Assembly: GCF_002900365.1 (NCBI RefSeq)
Contig: NZ_CP025979.1
Span: forward strand, 2,976,001-3,040,000
Direction of reading: 5' to 3'
DNA from: Escherichia marmotae
Lineage (GTDB): Bacteria > Pseudomonadota > Gammaproteobacteria > Enterobacterales > Enterobacteriaceae
DNA length: 64,000 bases
In this document: piece after piece, positions 26,619-35,165 of the stretch
Layout of the letters: each line of letters opens with the position of its first letter
Numbering within the stretch: the first letter of the stretch is position 1
The notes under the pieces: model-generated
The model's database searches: none
The model's input: only the letters and a program-made list of their open reading frames with translations
What the model was told of the DNA's origin: nothing
Program-made: the position numbers and the translations under genes

Positions 26619-27136
26619 TACTGAATCTCCACCTGAATACGTTAAAAAGACTTAAGTAGTGGAAGGGTATTACCCGAGAGACAAAATAAGAATTCGCCAT
26701 TTGGCGGTGGCCATTCTACAGAGATGAAACGTAGAAAATAGTTACCGATATAAATAGTTACAGCTAAATGCCCGAAATTACATGTCGAGGGCACTATTTA
26801 AAAAATTCTTAAGGAATTCCTTATATTTTGCACCGCATTCAGGCAAGTAAAGTAGATTTATCGCTCGTTTTAATAACGTCTACGGTTAAAGAAAATGATT
26901 AGATTGCGCACTAATCCGCAATACGCTGTTTGTGCATTTTATGAAATGAGTCAAAATTATGACCTTCTGCTGGTTATTTCTCTATTCAGGGAACGCTAAT
27001 CCACCCTTTATTCTCTAAAATATCCTCACTTTCTGCGTTGCACCGTTGTGAAATCATGCATTAGATGTTAGAAAAAACAATAAATAATGCGATATGCGCG
27101 TTACTGTTTCGCTGTGAACAACAATCGGTCAAAGAA
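26619..27136. promoter_or_regulatory. yhjB-yhjC divergent intergenic region
   Basis: About 520 bp without a supported gene. It holds the promoters of yhjB (minus) and yhjC (plus). A 14-bp perfect palindrome, TAAGGAATTCCTTA (26810-26823), could be an operator for one of the two regulators; no binding protein is known to me. A further in-frame upstream start for yhjC at 27065 exists without a Shine-Dalgarno. Confidence 0.5.
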
Positions 27137-28036
27137 ATGGATAAAATTCACGCAATGCAGTTGTTCATCAAAGTCGCGGAGCTGGAAAGTTTTTCCCGCG
27201 CGGCAGATTTCTTTGCTCTGCCGAAAGGTAGCGTCTCGCGTCAAATCCAGGCACTGGAAAACCAGCTTGGCACCCAGCTCCTCCAGCGTACCACGCGGCG
27301 GGTACAACTGACGCCGGATGGTATGACCTATTATCAACGGGCGAAAGATGTGTTGAGTAATCTCAACGAACTGGACGGCCTGTTTTTGCAGGATACCACC
27401 AGCATCAGCGGTAAATTGCGCGTCGATATCCCGGTCGGAATGGCGAAAAATTTGTTGCTGCCGCGGTTACCCGATTTTCTGTATCAGTATCCGGGTATTG
27501 AACTCGAATTAAGCAGCAGCGACCGTCAGGTAGATATTCTTCATGATGGCTTTGATTGTGTGGTTCGCACAGGTACGTTACCCGACGATGGACTCATCAC
27601 CCGTCCACTCGGCAAACTGACGATGGTCAACTGTGCCAGTCCGCACTATCTGACGCGCTTTGGTTATCCGCAAAATCCCGACGATCTGACTTCACACGCG
27701 GTAGTGCATTACACGCCACATCTGGGCGTGCACCCATTGGGTTTTGAGGTTGCCAGTGGTCATGGCGTCCAGTGGTTTAAGTCCGGCGGCATGTTGACGG
27801 TAAACAGTAGCGAAACCTATCTCGCCGCCGGTCTGGCGGGGCTGGGGATTATTCAGATCCCCCGTATCGCCGTGCGCGAAGCCCTGCGCGCCGGACGGCT
27901 TATTGAAGTGTTGCCCAGCTATCGCGCCGCTCCACTCTCCATTTCCCTGGTTTACCCTCAGCGTCGGGAGCTTTCCCGCCGTGTAAACCTGTTTATGCAG
28001 TGGGTTGCAGGCGTAATGAAAGAGCACCTGGACTGA
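27137..28036 (+). CDS. yhjC: LysR-family regulator YhjC (RcdB)
   Basis: A 299-residue LysR-type regulator: winged helix-turn-helix at residues 1-60 (FIKVAELESFSRAADFFALPKGSVSRQIQALE), then a two-lobe effector domain. It is named RcdB in recent work for an effect on csgD; I am less sure of its targets. ATG 27137 preserves the standard N-terminus (MDKIHAMQLF). The sequence has noticeable substitutions from K-12 in the effector domain. yhjD follows 48 bp downstream. Confidence 0.9.
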   Translation: MDKIHAMQLFIKVAELESFSRAADFFALPKGSVSRQIQALENQLGTQLLQRTTRRVQLTPDGMTYYQRAKDVLSNLNELDGLFLQDTTSISGKLRVDIPVGMAKNLLLPRLPDFLYQYPGIELELSSSDRQVDILHDGFDCVVRTGTLPDDGLITRPLGKLTMVNCASPHYLTRFGYPQNPDDLTSHAVVHYTPHLGVHPLGFEVASGHGVQWFKSGGMLTVNSSETYLAAGLAGLGIIQIPRIAVREALRAGRLIEVLPSYRAAPLSISLVYPQRRELSRRVNLFMQWVAGVMKEHLD

Positions 28037-28084
28037 CCGACTATACTTTTTAAGACAGACAACGACTGAAGGACTAAAGAGCGG

Positions 28085-29098
28085 ATGACGCAGGAAAACG
28101 AGATCAAACGTCCCACCCAAGATCTGGAGCATGAGCCGATTAAGCATCTGGATAATAGCGATAAAGGCGGCAAAGTCAGCCAGGTGCTGGAAACTGTCAC
28201 CACCACCGCCGAAAAAGTCCAACGCCAACCGATCATCGCGCACCTGATTCGCGCGACTGAACGCTTTAACGATCGACTGGGTAATCAGTTTGGCGCAGCG
28301 ATCACCTATTTCTCGTTTTTGTCGATGATCCCGATTTTGATGGTGTCGTTTGCTGCTGGGGGTTTTGTGCTGGCTTCGCATCCGATGCTGTTACAGGATA
28401 TCTTCGACAAAATTCTGCAAAACATCAGCGATCCAACGCTTGCCGCCACGTTGAAAAACACCATCAACACCGCTGTTCAGCAGCGTACTACCGTAGGTCT
28501 TGTTGGCCTGGCGGTGGCACTTTATTCCGGCATCAACTGGATGGGCAATTTACGTGAAGCGATTCGCGCCCAGTCGCGTGATGTCTGGGAACGTTCGCCG
28601 CAAGATCAAGAAAAATTCTGGGTTAAATATCTGCGTGATTTTATTTCGCTGATTGGCTTGTTGATTGCGCTGATTGTGACGCTCTCAATCACCTCCGTTG
28701 CCGGTTCTGCGCAGCAAATGATTATTAGCGCATTACACCTTAATAGCATTGAGTGGCTGAAACCGACGTGGCGATTGATTGGCCTGGCGATTTCCATCTT
28801 CGCCAACTATCTGCTTTTCTTCTGGATCTTCTGGCGGCTGCCGCGTCACCGCCCACGGAAAAAGGCGCTAATTCGCGGGACATTCATCGCAGCTATTGGT
28901 TTTGAAGTGATTAAAATTGTGATGACCTACACCCTGCCATCGCTGATGAAATCCCCCTCCGGCGCAGCCTTTGGTTCCGTGCTGGGGCTGATGGCATTTT
29001 TCTACTTCTTCGCCCGTCTGACGCTGTTTTGCGCGGCGTGGATTGCCACCGCCGAGTACAAAGATGACCCGCGAATGCCGGGTAAAACACAACATTAA
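28085..29098 (+). CDS. yhjD: YihY/virulence-factor-BrkB-family inner membrane protein YhjD
   Basis: A 337-residue inner membrane protein with about six hydrophobic segments between residues 75 and 320. A point mutation in YhjD suppresses loss of Kdo in lipid A synthesis, so a role in transport of lipid IVA precursors has been proposed; native function is unsettled. The N-terminal ~60 residues are charged and cytoplasmic. A REP sequence follows immediately. Confidence 0.92.
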   Translation: MTQENEIKRPTQDLEHEPIKHLDNSDKGGKVSQVLETVTTTAEKVQRQPIIAHLIRATERFNDRLGNQFGAAITYFSFLSMIPILMVSFAAGGFVLASHPMLLQDIFDKILQNISDPTLAATLKNTINTAVQQRTTVGLVGLAVALYSGINWMGNLREAIRAQSRDVWERSPQDQEKFWVKYLRDFISLIGLLIALIVTLSITSVAGSAQQMIISALHLNSIEWLKPTWRLIGLAISIFANYLLFFWIFWRLPRHRPRKKALIRGTFIAAIGFEVIKIVMTYTLPSLMKSPSGAAFGSVLGLMAFFYFFARLTLFCAAWIATAEYKDDPRMPGKTQH

Positions 29099-29102
29099 AA
29101 TA

Positions 29103-29200
29103 TGCCGGATGCGGCGCAAACGCTTTATCCGACCTACGAATTTATTCGGTCTGGTTCCCCCCTGGCCGGGTAAGATGCTCCAGCATCGCATCCGGCTATA
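29103..29200. repeat. REP/BIME sequence after yhjD
   Basis: A REP unit (GCCGGATGCGGC...TTATCCGACCTAC, 29104-29136) and an inverted partial unit (GCATCGCATCCGGC, about 29183-29196) form a small BIME. Such elements lie at operon ends and can stabilise or terminate mRNA. The rest of the 410-bp yhjD-yhjE gap has no supported gene and carries the yhjE promoter region. Confidence 0.8.
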
Positions 29201-29508
29201 ACGCGCACATAACCTCCTGAAACTCTTCCCCCTGCGCCTCTTCAGTATCGCTTCAGGAGCAAACAATTTCATGCCAACTCATAAGCTCAGCATATAAATC
29301 CAGTTGGTAACTTTTATTTAACCTAAAACCAGTTTTATCGACTATTTATGAAATTATGTGAAGAATTTCATAGAAGAAAAATCACCAGCCTAAACATTAT
29401 CCCCTTTTTGCCTGGTTTTTAGTCGTTTTCGTGGTTTGTTACACATTGAAATATCACTTTTGCTGTGCGTAATATGGCTATTCGTTAGACAAAAAATAAG
29501 AAAAGATT

Positions 29509-30831
29509 ATGCAAGCAACAGCCACAACACTCGACAACGAGCAAGAATACACGCCGATCAACTCGCGTAATAAAGTCCTTGTCGCCTCCCTCACTGGCAC
29601 GGCCATTGAGTTTTTCGACTTCTACATTTACGCCACTGCGGCCGTTATTGTATTCCCGCATATCTTCTTCCCGCAGGGCGATCCGGCGGCGGCGACACTA
29701 CAGTCGCTCGCGACCTTCGCTATCGCTTTCGTCGCGCGCCCCATCGGCTCTGCCGTGTTTGGTCATTTTGGCGATCGCGTTGGGCGTAAAGCGACGCTGG
29801 TCGCCTCTTTGCTAACGATGGGAATTTCGACGGTAGTCATCGGCCTGCTGCCTGGCTACGCAACGATTGGTATTTTCGCCCCGCTGCTGCTGGCGCTGGC
29901 TCGATTTGGTCAGGGCCTGGGATTAGGCGGTGAATGGGGCGGCGCAGCGCTGCTGGCGACCGAAAATGCGCCGCCGCGTAAACGTGCGCTGTATGGCTCC
30001 TTCCCGCAGTTGGGCGCACCGATTGGCTTCTTCTTTGCCAACGGCACTTTCCTGCTGCTTTCCTGGCTGCTAACCGACGAGCAGTTTATGAGCTGGGGCT
30101 GGCGCGTGCCGTTTATCTTCTCGGCGGTGCTGGTGATTATCGGCCTGTATGTTCGCGTGTCGCTGCATGAGTCGCCGGTGTTTGAGAAAGTCGCTAAAGC
30201 GAAAAAGCAGGTGAAGATCCCGCTGGGTACGCTGCTGACCAAACACGTACGCGTTACGGTACTCGGCACCTTTATCATGCTGGCGACCTATACGCTGTTT
30301 TACATCATGACCGTCTATTCAATGACCTTCAGTACCGCCGCCGCGCCAGTCGGGCTTGGCCTGCCGCGCAATGAAGTGCTGTGGATGCTGATGATGGCAG
30401 TAATCGGTTTTGGCGTGATGGTGCCGGTAGCCGGATTGCTGGCTGATGCCTTTGGTCGTCGTAAAAGCATGGTAATCATCACCACACTGATCATCCTGTT
30501 CGCACTGTTCGCCTTTAACCCACTGCTCGGTTCTGGCAACCCGATTCTGGTTTTTGCCTTCCTGCTGCTGGGGTTAAGTCTGATGGGGCTGACCTTCGGG
30601 CCAATGGGCGCGCTGTTGCCAGAGCTGTTCCCAACGGAAGTGCGTTACACCGGAGCATCATTCTCTTACAACGTATCGTCGATTCTCGGGGCTTCCGTTG
30701 CACCGTATATCGCGGCCTGGCTGCAGACTCACTACGGGTTAGGTGCGGTAGGGTTATATCTGGCGGCGATGGCCGGCTTGACGCTAATCGCTCTGCTGCT
30801 GACGCATGAGACGCGACATCAGTCGTTGTAA
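29509..30831 (+). CDS. yhjE: MFS metabolite:proton symporter-family transporter YhjE
   Basis: A 440-residue major facilitator protein with 12 hydrophobic segments, of the metabolite:H+ symporter (ShiA/ProP-like) family. Loop 2-3 has GHFGDRVGRKATL, and the paired DAFGRRKS motif lies in the loop between TM8 and TM9. Substrate unknown. ATG 29509 is preceded by AAGAAAAGATT, a weak Shine-Dalgarno. Flanked by REP sequences. Confidence 0.93.
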   Translation: MQATATTLDNEQEYTPINSRNKVLVASLTGTAIEFFDFYIYATAAVIVFPHIFFPQGDPAAATLQSLATFAIAFVARPIGSAVFGHFGDRVGRKATLVASLLTMGISTVVIGLLPGYATIGIFAPLLLALARFGQGLGLGGEWGGAALLATENAPPRKRALYGSFPQLGAPIGFFFANGTFLLLSWLLTDEQFMSWGWRVPFIFSAVLVIIGLYVRVSLHESPVFEKVAKAKKQVKIPLGTLLTKHVRVTVLGTFIMLATYTLFYIMTVYSMTFSTAAAPVGLGLPRNEVLWMLMMAVIGFGVMVPVAGLLADAFGRRKSMVIITTLIILFALFAFNPLLGSGNPILVFAFLLLGLSLMGLTFGPMGALLPELFPTEVRYTGASFSYNVSSILGASVAPYIAAWLQTHYGLGAVGLYLAAMAGLTLIALLLTHETRHQSL

Positions 30832-30843
30832 TAAGAGTGAAAA

Positions 30844-30945
30844 GCCTGATGCGCTACGCTTATCAGGCCTGAATTTCCATACAATGTATTGAATTCGCAA
30901 GGATTAGTAGGCCGGATAAGGCGTTCACGCCGCATCCGGCATGAA
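30844..30945. repeat. REP/BIME sequences after yhjE
   Basis: Two palindromic units: GCCTGATGCGCTACGC...ATCAGGCCTG (30844-30871) and GTAGGCCGGATAAGGCG...GCCGCATCCGGC (30907-30941). They lie between the convergent genes yhjE and yhjG. Confidence 0.85.
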
Positions 30946-30980
30946 CAAAGCACACTTTGCCAACAATCTAAATCTGTTTA

Positions 30981-31007
30981 ATTGCCGGATGCCAGACATC
31001 CGGCAAT
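30981..31007 (-). terminator. yhjG 3' hairpin
   Basis: A perfect 11-bp stem (ATTGCCGGATG / CATCCGGCAAT) with a 5-nt loop lies 6 bp past the yhjG stop. It resembles a REP half. The downstream U-tract is weak (AATTAAACAG). Confidence 0.6.
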
Positions 31008-31012
31008 TATCA

Positions 31013-33073
31013 TCACTTCTTCATCTGCGACAAAATCATCCGGCACTGATTAGCTTCATCTTCTGAAGGTGATATCAACGCCAGTAATGCCGCCGCAGGT
31101 GTCACCAGCGTTGCCAGTGCTGCCGCAACAGCACCACGGGCAATCAACGGCCCTGCTTTCACCCCTGCCTGCGGATTTTTGAACGTTCCGCGGACATACA
31201 GCGGCGAACGCAGCGTGATAATCCGAATACCTTTGCTCTCTGGATCGACAGTTAAATCCAGTTGCTCCGAAGCAAAACTTGCCGTGCCGGTAACATTAAT
31301 CAACGCATTCTCAGTATCGAAAGCAAAAATCTGCGGACGCGCCACGCCGTTGGCAATATCCAGATTCGCCGCCGCGCAGTTCACCCGCACCTCGTCATCA
31401 CCAAAAATCGCACCGACAATGTAGTTACCGACGTTCAAGCCGACAATCTCCATCAGGTTACGGCTCACCAGCCCGTCATTCATCAACAGTTTCAGGTTGC
31501 CATTACTATTTCCCAGCAGCGCCGCCACCGAGTTGCCGCTACCGCGCAGTTCAGCATCGCCGTTCATTTCACCCAGTGTTTTCTGCATCAGCGCCACATC
31601 CGGCATCAACGCTTTCAGTTTCATCCGACGAGCCTGAATATCCGCCCGACCCTGCATCGGTTTTTTATCCCCTTCCAGATGAATGTTCGCCGCAATACTG
31701 CCGCCCGCCATGCCAAATTTCAGCGGTTGCAGGCGCAGGTCGGCGTTTTTGAGGATGATATGGGTAGAAAGATCGCTAATCGGCAGACTGCTGCCATGCT
31801 CAATGCGCCGACCTTTAAAACGGACATCGGCATCCATCGCATCCCATTTATCGGTTTCGAAGCGGTCATATGGCAGCACTTTGCCCGCAGGCTGAACATT
31901 CTTTTCGCCCTTCTTCTGTTCAGACCGTTTCGACTTTTCCGCACCTTTCCCGGAATCAACGCCAATCAACGGCCCCAGATCTGCCAGCCGTAACTGCCGC
32001 GACTCGACGTCACCTTCCAGTTTTGGTCGTGGTTTGCCGGTGGTGTAGACCAGAGAACCGTGAATATCGCTATCACCAATGCGCCCGTTAAAGCCGCGAT
32101 AATCAAAGACCGACGATTTTTCAGTGTCGATTTTCGCTACCAGTCGGCCATCGGTTTCAAACGGCGGCGTATCGGGCAACAGAACGCCGGTCAGTTCGTA
32201 GAGATCACCCAGCGAATCGCCAGAAAATTTAAGCCGTAAATCGACGCCGCCCATTTTCATTGGGTCATTCACCACGCCATCAAAAGCGACACGGGTGTTA
32301 CCGGAGCGAAAATCAGCCTGTACCGGAAACGGTGTCCCTTCACCACGCAGCGCTAGCATACCGCCAATTTTACCCGTCCCCATGAGTGGTTCGCCGTTAT
32401 AGCGCCCTTGTGCTTTCAGGCCAAAAACGTAATCGCCCACCTTTTCTTGATCCGTTTTACCTTTCGATCCGGTCACTTCGCTGAACGGCAACGGCTTGCC
32501 TAACGGATCAACAAAAATCTCCAGATCCGCTTTGCTTACTTTGTCATCAATAGCGATCCGCCCTTGATCGAACAGAATATTATCCAGCCGAAACGACCAC
32601 GCCGACGGTTTTGCATTCGCGTCTTTGTTGTCATCGTTGCCGAGGTTGAACGTCCAGTTGTTGTTCTTTTCAGAGAGGCGAATCAGGCGCGCATCAGGCT
32701 TTTCCAGCTTGATCCACGGCAACCAGACCGTTTTGGTCAGCAGCGCCAGCGGAGCCAGCGTTGCTTCTACGCGCGGCAAATGCACCATCGTTACTTCGGG
32801 AATATCCGGCGGGTTGCCGAGAATGATGTCTTCTGCGTGCACATGAGGCCACGGCACCCAGCTACGCCAGCCGGTTTCTTGTTTTTGCCGCTCCCACACC
32901 ACGCCCAGATCGCCACGAATAGCGAAGGGGCGATTCAATTCCGCAGAGACTTTCTGGTTGATGGTCGGTTTGAGACGATTCCAGTCAAAAGTCGCAATCA
33001 AAATGATCGCCACGACGACCAACAACAAGAAAGCCCCTGAAATCGCAGCGGTTATTTTGCCTACCTTGCTCAT
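31013..33073 (-). CDS. yhjG: AsmA-family inner membrane-anchored protein YhjG
   Basis: A 686-residue member of the AsmA family, with one N-terminal TM helix (about residues 8-28) and a large periplasmic beta-rich domain. AsmA-family proteins are thought to bridge the envelope and affect outer-membrane lipid transport; YhjG itself has no clear assigned role. The C-terminus has a hydrophobic stretch (GAVAAALATLVTPAAALLALI). ATG 33073 (MSKVG, GAGGAAGCGAACT upstream) gives the usual length; ATG 33088 adds five residues and has AGGAAG too. Confidence 0.9.
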   Translation of the reverse strand: MSKVGKITAAISGAFLLLVVVAIILIATFDWNRLKPTINQKVSAELNRPFAIRGDLGVVWERQKQETGWRSWVPWPHVHAEDIILGNPPDIPEVTMVHLPRVEATLAPLALLTKTVWLPWIKLEKPDARLIRLSEKNNNWTFNLGNDDNKDANAKPSAWSFRLDNILFDQGRIAIDDKVSKADLEIFVDPLGKPLPFSEVTGSKGKTDQEKVGDYVFGLKAQGRYNGEPLMGTGKIGGMLALRGEGTPFPVQADFRSGNTRVAFDGVVNDPMKMGGVDLRLKFSGDSLGDLYELTGVLLPDTPPFETDGRLVAKIDTEKSSVFDYRGFNGRIGDSDIHGSLVYTTGKPRPKLEGDVESRQLRLADLGPLIGVDSGKGAEKSKRSEQKKGEKNVQPAGKVLPYDRFETDKWDAMDADVRFKGRRIEHGSSLPISDLSTHIILKNADLRLQPLKFGMAGGSIAANIHLEGDKKPMQGRADIQARRMKLKALMPDVALMQKTLGEMNGDAELRGSGNSVAALLGNSNGNLKLLMNDGLVSRNLMEIVGLNVGNYIVGAIFGDDEVRVNCAAANLDIANGVARPQIFAFDTENALINVTGTASFASEQLDLTVDPESKGIRIITLRSPLYVRGTFKNPQAGVKAGPLIARGAVAAALATLVTPAAALLALISPSEDEANQCRMILSQMKK

Positions 33074-33142
33074 AGTTCGCTTCCTCATGTTCTTCCTGTG
33101 CCAGTCCTAAAGATAGTCCAGCCAGGCGAAAAATGAGGCGGC

Positions 33143-33910
33143 TTACAGAGCCAGCGCCACTGAATCCAGCGTTTCTATCGGCGCAGGGCGCGAAAGAAAC
33201 CAGCCTTGTGCAGCGAATGCGGGAGAATTTTGCACATCGCCCCATTCTTCCTCAGTCTCGACACCTTCGACAATCACGCCGCGGCAGTAGCGGTTCATCA
33301 AATGCAAAAGCTGGGAAAAGAGCGTGCGCCCTTCCGGCGACTGGCGCAGCATCACAAACAACTCGCGAGCGATTTTGATGTAGTCATAACGCACTTCACT
33401 TAGCGCAGAAAAGTTTGCCATCCCGGTGCCAAAATCATCCAGCCACAGCGGGCCAAATTCGCACATTGAGGCAAACGTTGAATCTTTCGGCAGGCGGATG
33501 TGTTCCACCAGTTCAAAACGCAGCCAGGGAAGACGGTCAATCTGGCGTAAAATCTCCGGCCGCTGACGCAGGGCGAGAAGTGTAGGACCATCAATATTAA
33601 CCGATGCCAGCAGACCGTGCTCAGCAAAGAACGCGGCTTTTTTCGCTAGTAAATCAATCTGTTCTTTCACCACATCCATCCGATGCCTGACGGTGATTTC
33701 GGCAAAATAACGATCTGGCGGCAGTCGTTGCAAAGGATTATCGGGATGCGTGACAACCGTTAAAAGCTCCACGGCCATCAATCGCCCGGAAGTCTGGTAA
33801 ATCGGCTGCCAGGTGTAAGCTCGCTCACATTGCAACCAAAAACGCCGTTCCTGCAAGCTCTCGATGCTTGCTTCAGGGTTGCTTATTCGCTGGATAACCT
33901 GCCTTATCAT
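33143..33910 (-). CDS. pdeH: Cyclic-di-GMP phosphodiesterase PdeH (YhjH)
   Basis: A 255-residue stand-alone EAL domain. It degrades c-di-GMP and is the main activity keeping levels low in motile E. coli, counteracting the flagellar brake YcgR. The metal/catalytic elements are present: ELLTVV (EAL position), NIDGPT, ELVEH, DDFGTGMA, and the VEGVETEEEW loop. ATG 33910 gives the known length; a 15-codon extension is not supported. A sigma-28 promoter lies about 50 bp upstream, matching its place in the flagellar class III regulon. Confidence 0.95.
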   Translation of the reverse strand: MIRQVIQRISNPEASIESLQERRFWLQCERAYTWQPIYQTSGRLMAVELLTVVTHPDNPLQRLPPDRYFAEITVRHRMDVVKEQIDLLAKKAAFFAEHGLLASVNIDGPTLLALRQRPEILRQIDRLPWLRFELVEHIRLPKDSTFASMCEFGPLWLDDFGTGMANFSALSEVRYDYIKIARELFVMLRQSPEGRTLFSQLLHLMNRYCRGVIVEGVETEEEWGDVQNSPAFAAQGWFLSRPAPIETLDSVALAL

Positions 33911-33958
33911 CGAAGATGTCCTGTGTTTAAAAGTGATACTGGCCGGACTCGACAAATA

Positions 33959-33985
33959 TTATCGGCGCGCTACGGCAGAACTTTA
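33959..33985 (-). promoter_or_regulatory. Sigma-28 (FliA) promoter of pdeH
   Basis: On the minus strand TAAAGTTC (33985-33978) and GCCGATAA (33966-33959) are separated by exactly 11 bases. This is a near-perfect FliA promoter and agrees with flagellar control of pdeH. Confidence 0.92.
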
Positions 33986-34141
33986 CCGCCAGAGAGGAGT
34001 TAATTTGCCCGCGCAACGACGGAATTTCTCAGGAATACGTTCTGGCTCAAAAAAATAATGGAACAGTGTTTTAATATAGTTGACCAACAAACCACCGCAG
34101 CGCAAACTAACGCTAATTTTTTACAGATCAGGTTCACGACT

Positions 34142-35071
34142 ATGTCCAAAAAGATTGCCGTGATTGGCGAATGCATGATTGAGCTTTCCGAGAAAGGCGC
34201 AGACGTTAAGCGCGGTTTCGGCGGCGATACCCTGAACACTTCCGTCTACATCGCTCGTCAGGTCGATCCTGCGGCATTAACCGTTCATTACGTAACGGCG
34301 CTGGGAACGGACAGTTTTAGTCAGCAGATGCTGGACGCCTGGCACGGAGAGAACGTCGATACTTCCCTGACCCAACGGATGGAAAACCGTCTGCCGGGTC
34401 TTTATTACATTGAAACCGACAGCACCGGCGAACGGACTTTCTACTACTGGCGTAACGAAGCCGCGGCCAAATTCTGGCTGGAGAGCGAGCAATCGGCGGC
34501 GATTTGTGCAGAACTGGCGAATTTTGATTATCTCTATCTGAGCGGCATTAGCCTGGCGATCTTAAGCCCCACCAGTCGCGAAAAACTGCTTTCTCTGCTG
34601 CGCGAATGCCGCGCCAATGGCGGGAAAGTAATTTTCGACAATAACTACCGTCCACGCCTGTGGGCCAGCAAAGAAGAGACGCAGCAGGTCTACCAGCAAA
34701 TGCTGGAATGCACGGACATCGCTTTCCTGACGCTGGATGATGAAGATGCGCTGTGGGGTCAACAGCCGGTGGAAGACGTCATTGCGCGTACCCATAACGC
34801 GGGCGTGAAAGAAGTGGTGGTGAAACGCGGCGCAGATTCTTGCCTGGTGTCCATTGTGGGCGAAGGGTTAGTGGACGTTCCGGCAGTAAAACTGCCGAAA
34901 GAAAAAGTGATCGATACCACCGCTGCGGGCGACTCTTTCAGCGCCGGTTATTTGGCGGTACGCCTTACCGGCGGCAGTGCAGAAGAAGCGGCAAAACGCG
35001 GGCATTTGACTGCCAGCACCGTGATTCAGTATCGCGGCGCGATTATCCCGCGTGAGGCGATGCCAGCGTAA
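34142..35071 (+). CDS. kdgK: 2-keto-3-deoxygluconokinase KdgK
   Basis: A 309-residue PfkB-family sugar kinase that phosphorylates 2-keto-3-deoxygluconate, feeding hexuronate and pectin breakdown products into the Entner-Doudoroff aldolase step. The N-terminal GGDTLN and C-terminal DTTAAGDSFSAGY (catalytic base Asp, anion hole) signatures are intact. ATG 34142 is used; the 28-codon upstream extension of the frame is not supported. KdgR control is known; I did not define its operator here. Full length. Confidence 0.96.
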   Translation: MSKKIAVIGECMIELSEKGADVKRGFGGDTLNTSVYIARQVDPAALTVHYVTALGTDSFSQQMLDAWHGENVDTSLTQRMENRLPGLYYIETDSTGERTFYYWRNEAAAKFWLESEQSAAICAELANFDYLYLSGISLAILSPTSREKLLSLLRECRANGGKVIFDNNYRPRLWASKEETQQVYQQMLECTDIAFLTLDDEDALWGQQPVEDVIARTHNAGVKEVVVKRGADSCLVSIVGEGLVDVPAVKLPKEKVIDTTAAGDSFSAGYLAVRLTGGSAEEAAKRGHLTASTVIQYRGAIIPREAMPA

Positions 35072-35082
35072 TGGTTTTTGGC

Positions 35083-35108
35083 GGAGAACGGGCAGATATT
35101 CGTTCTCC
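35083..35108 (+). terminator. kdgK terminator
   Basis: GGAGAACG (35083-35090) and CGTTCTCC (35101-35108) pair perfectly 11 bp after kdgK; tail GTTAATAG is weak in U. It separates kdgK from the accessory module. Confidence 0.6.
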
Positions 35109-35165
35109 GTTAATAGTTTCGGCAGTACACTATCGTCCTGTTGGTAATCTTTATGCCGTGACAAT

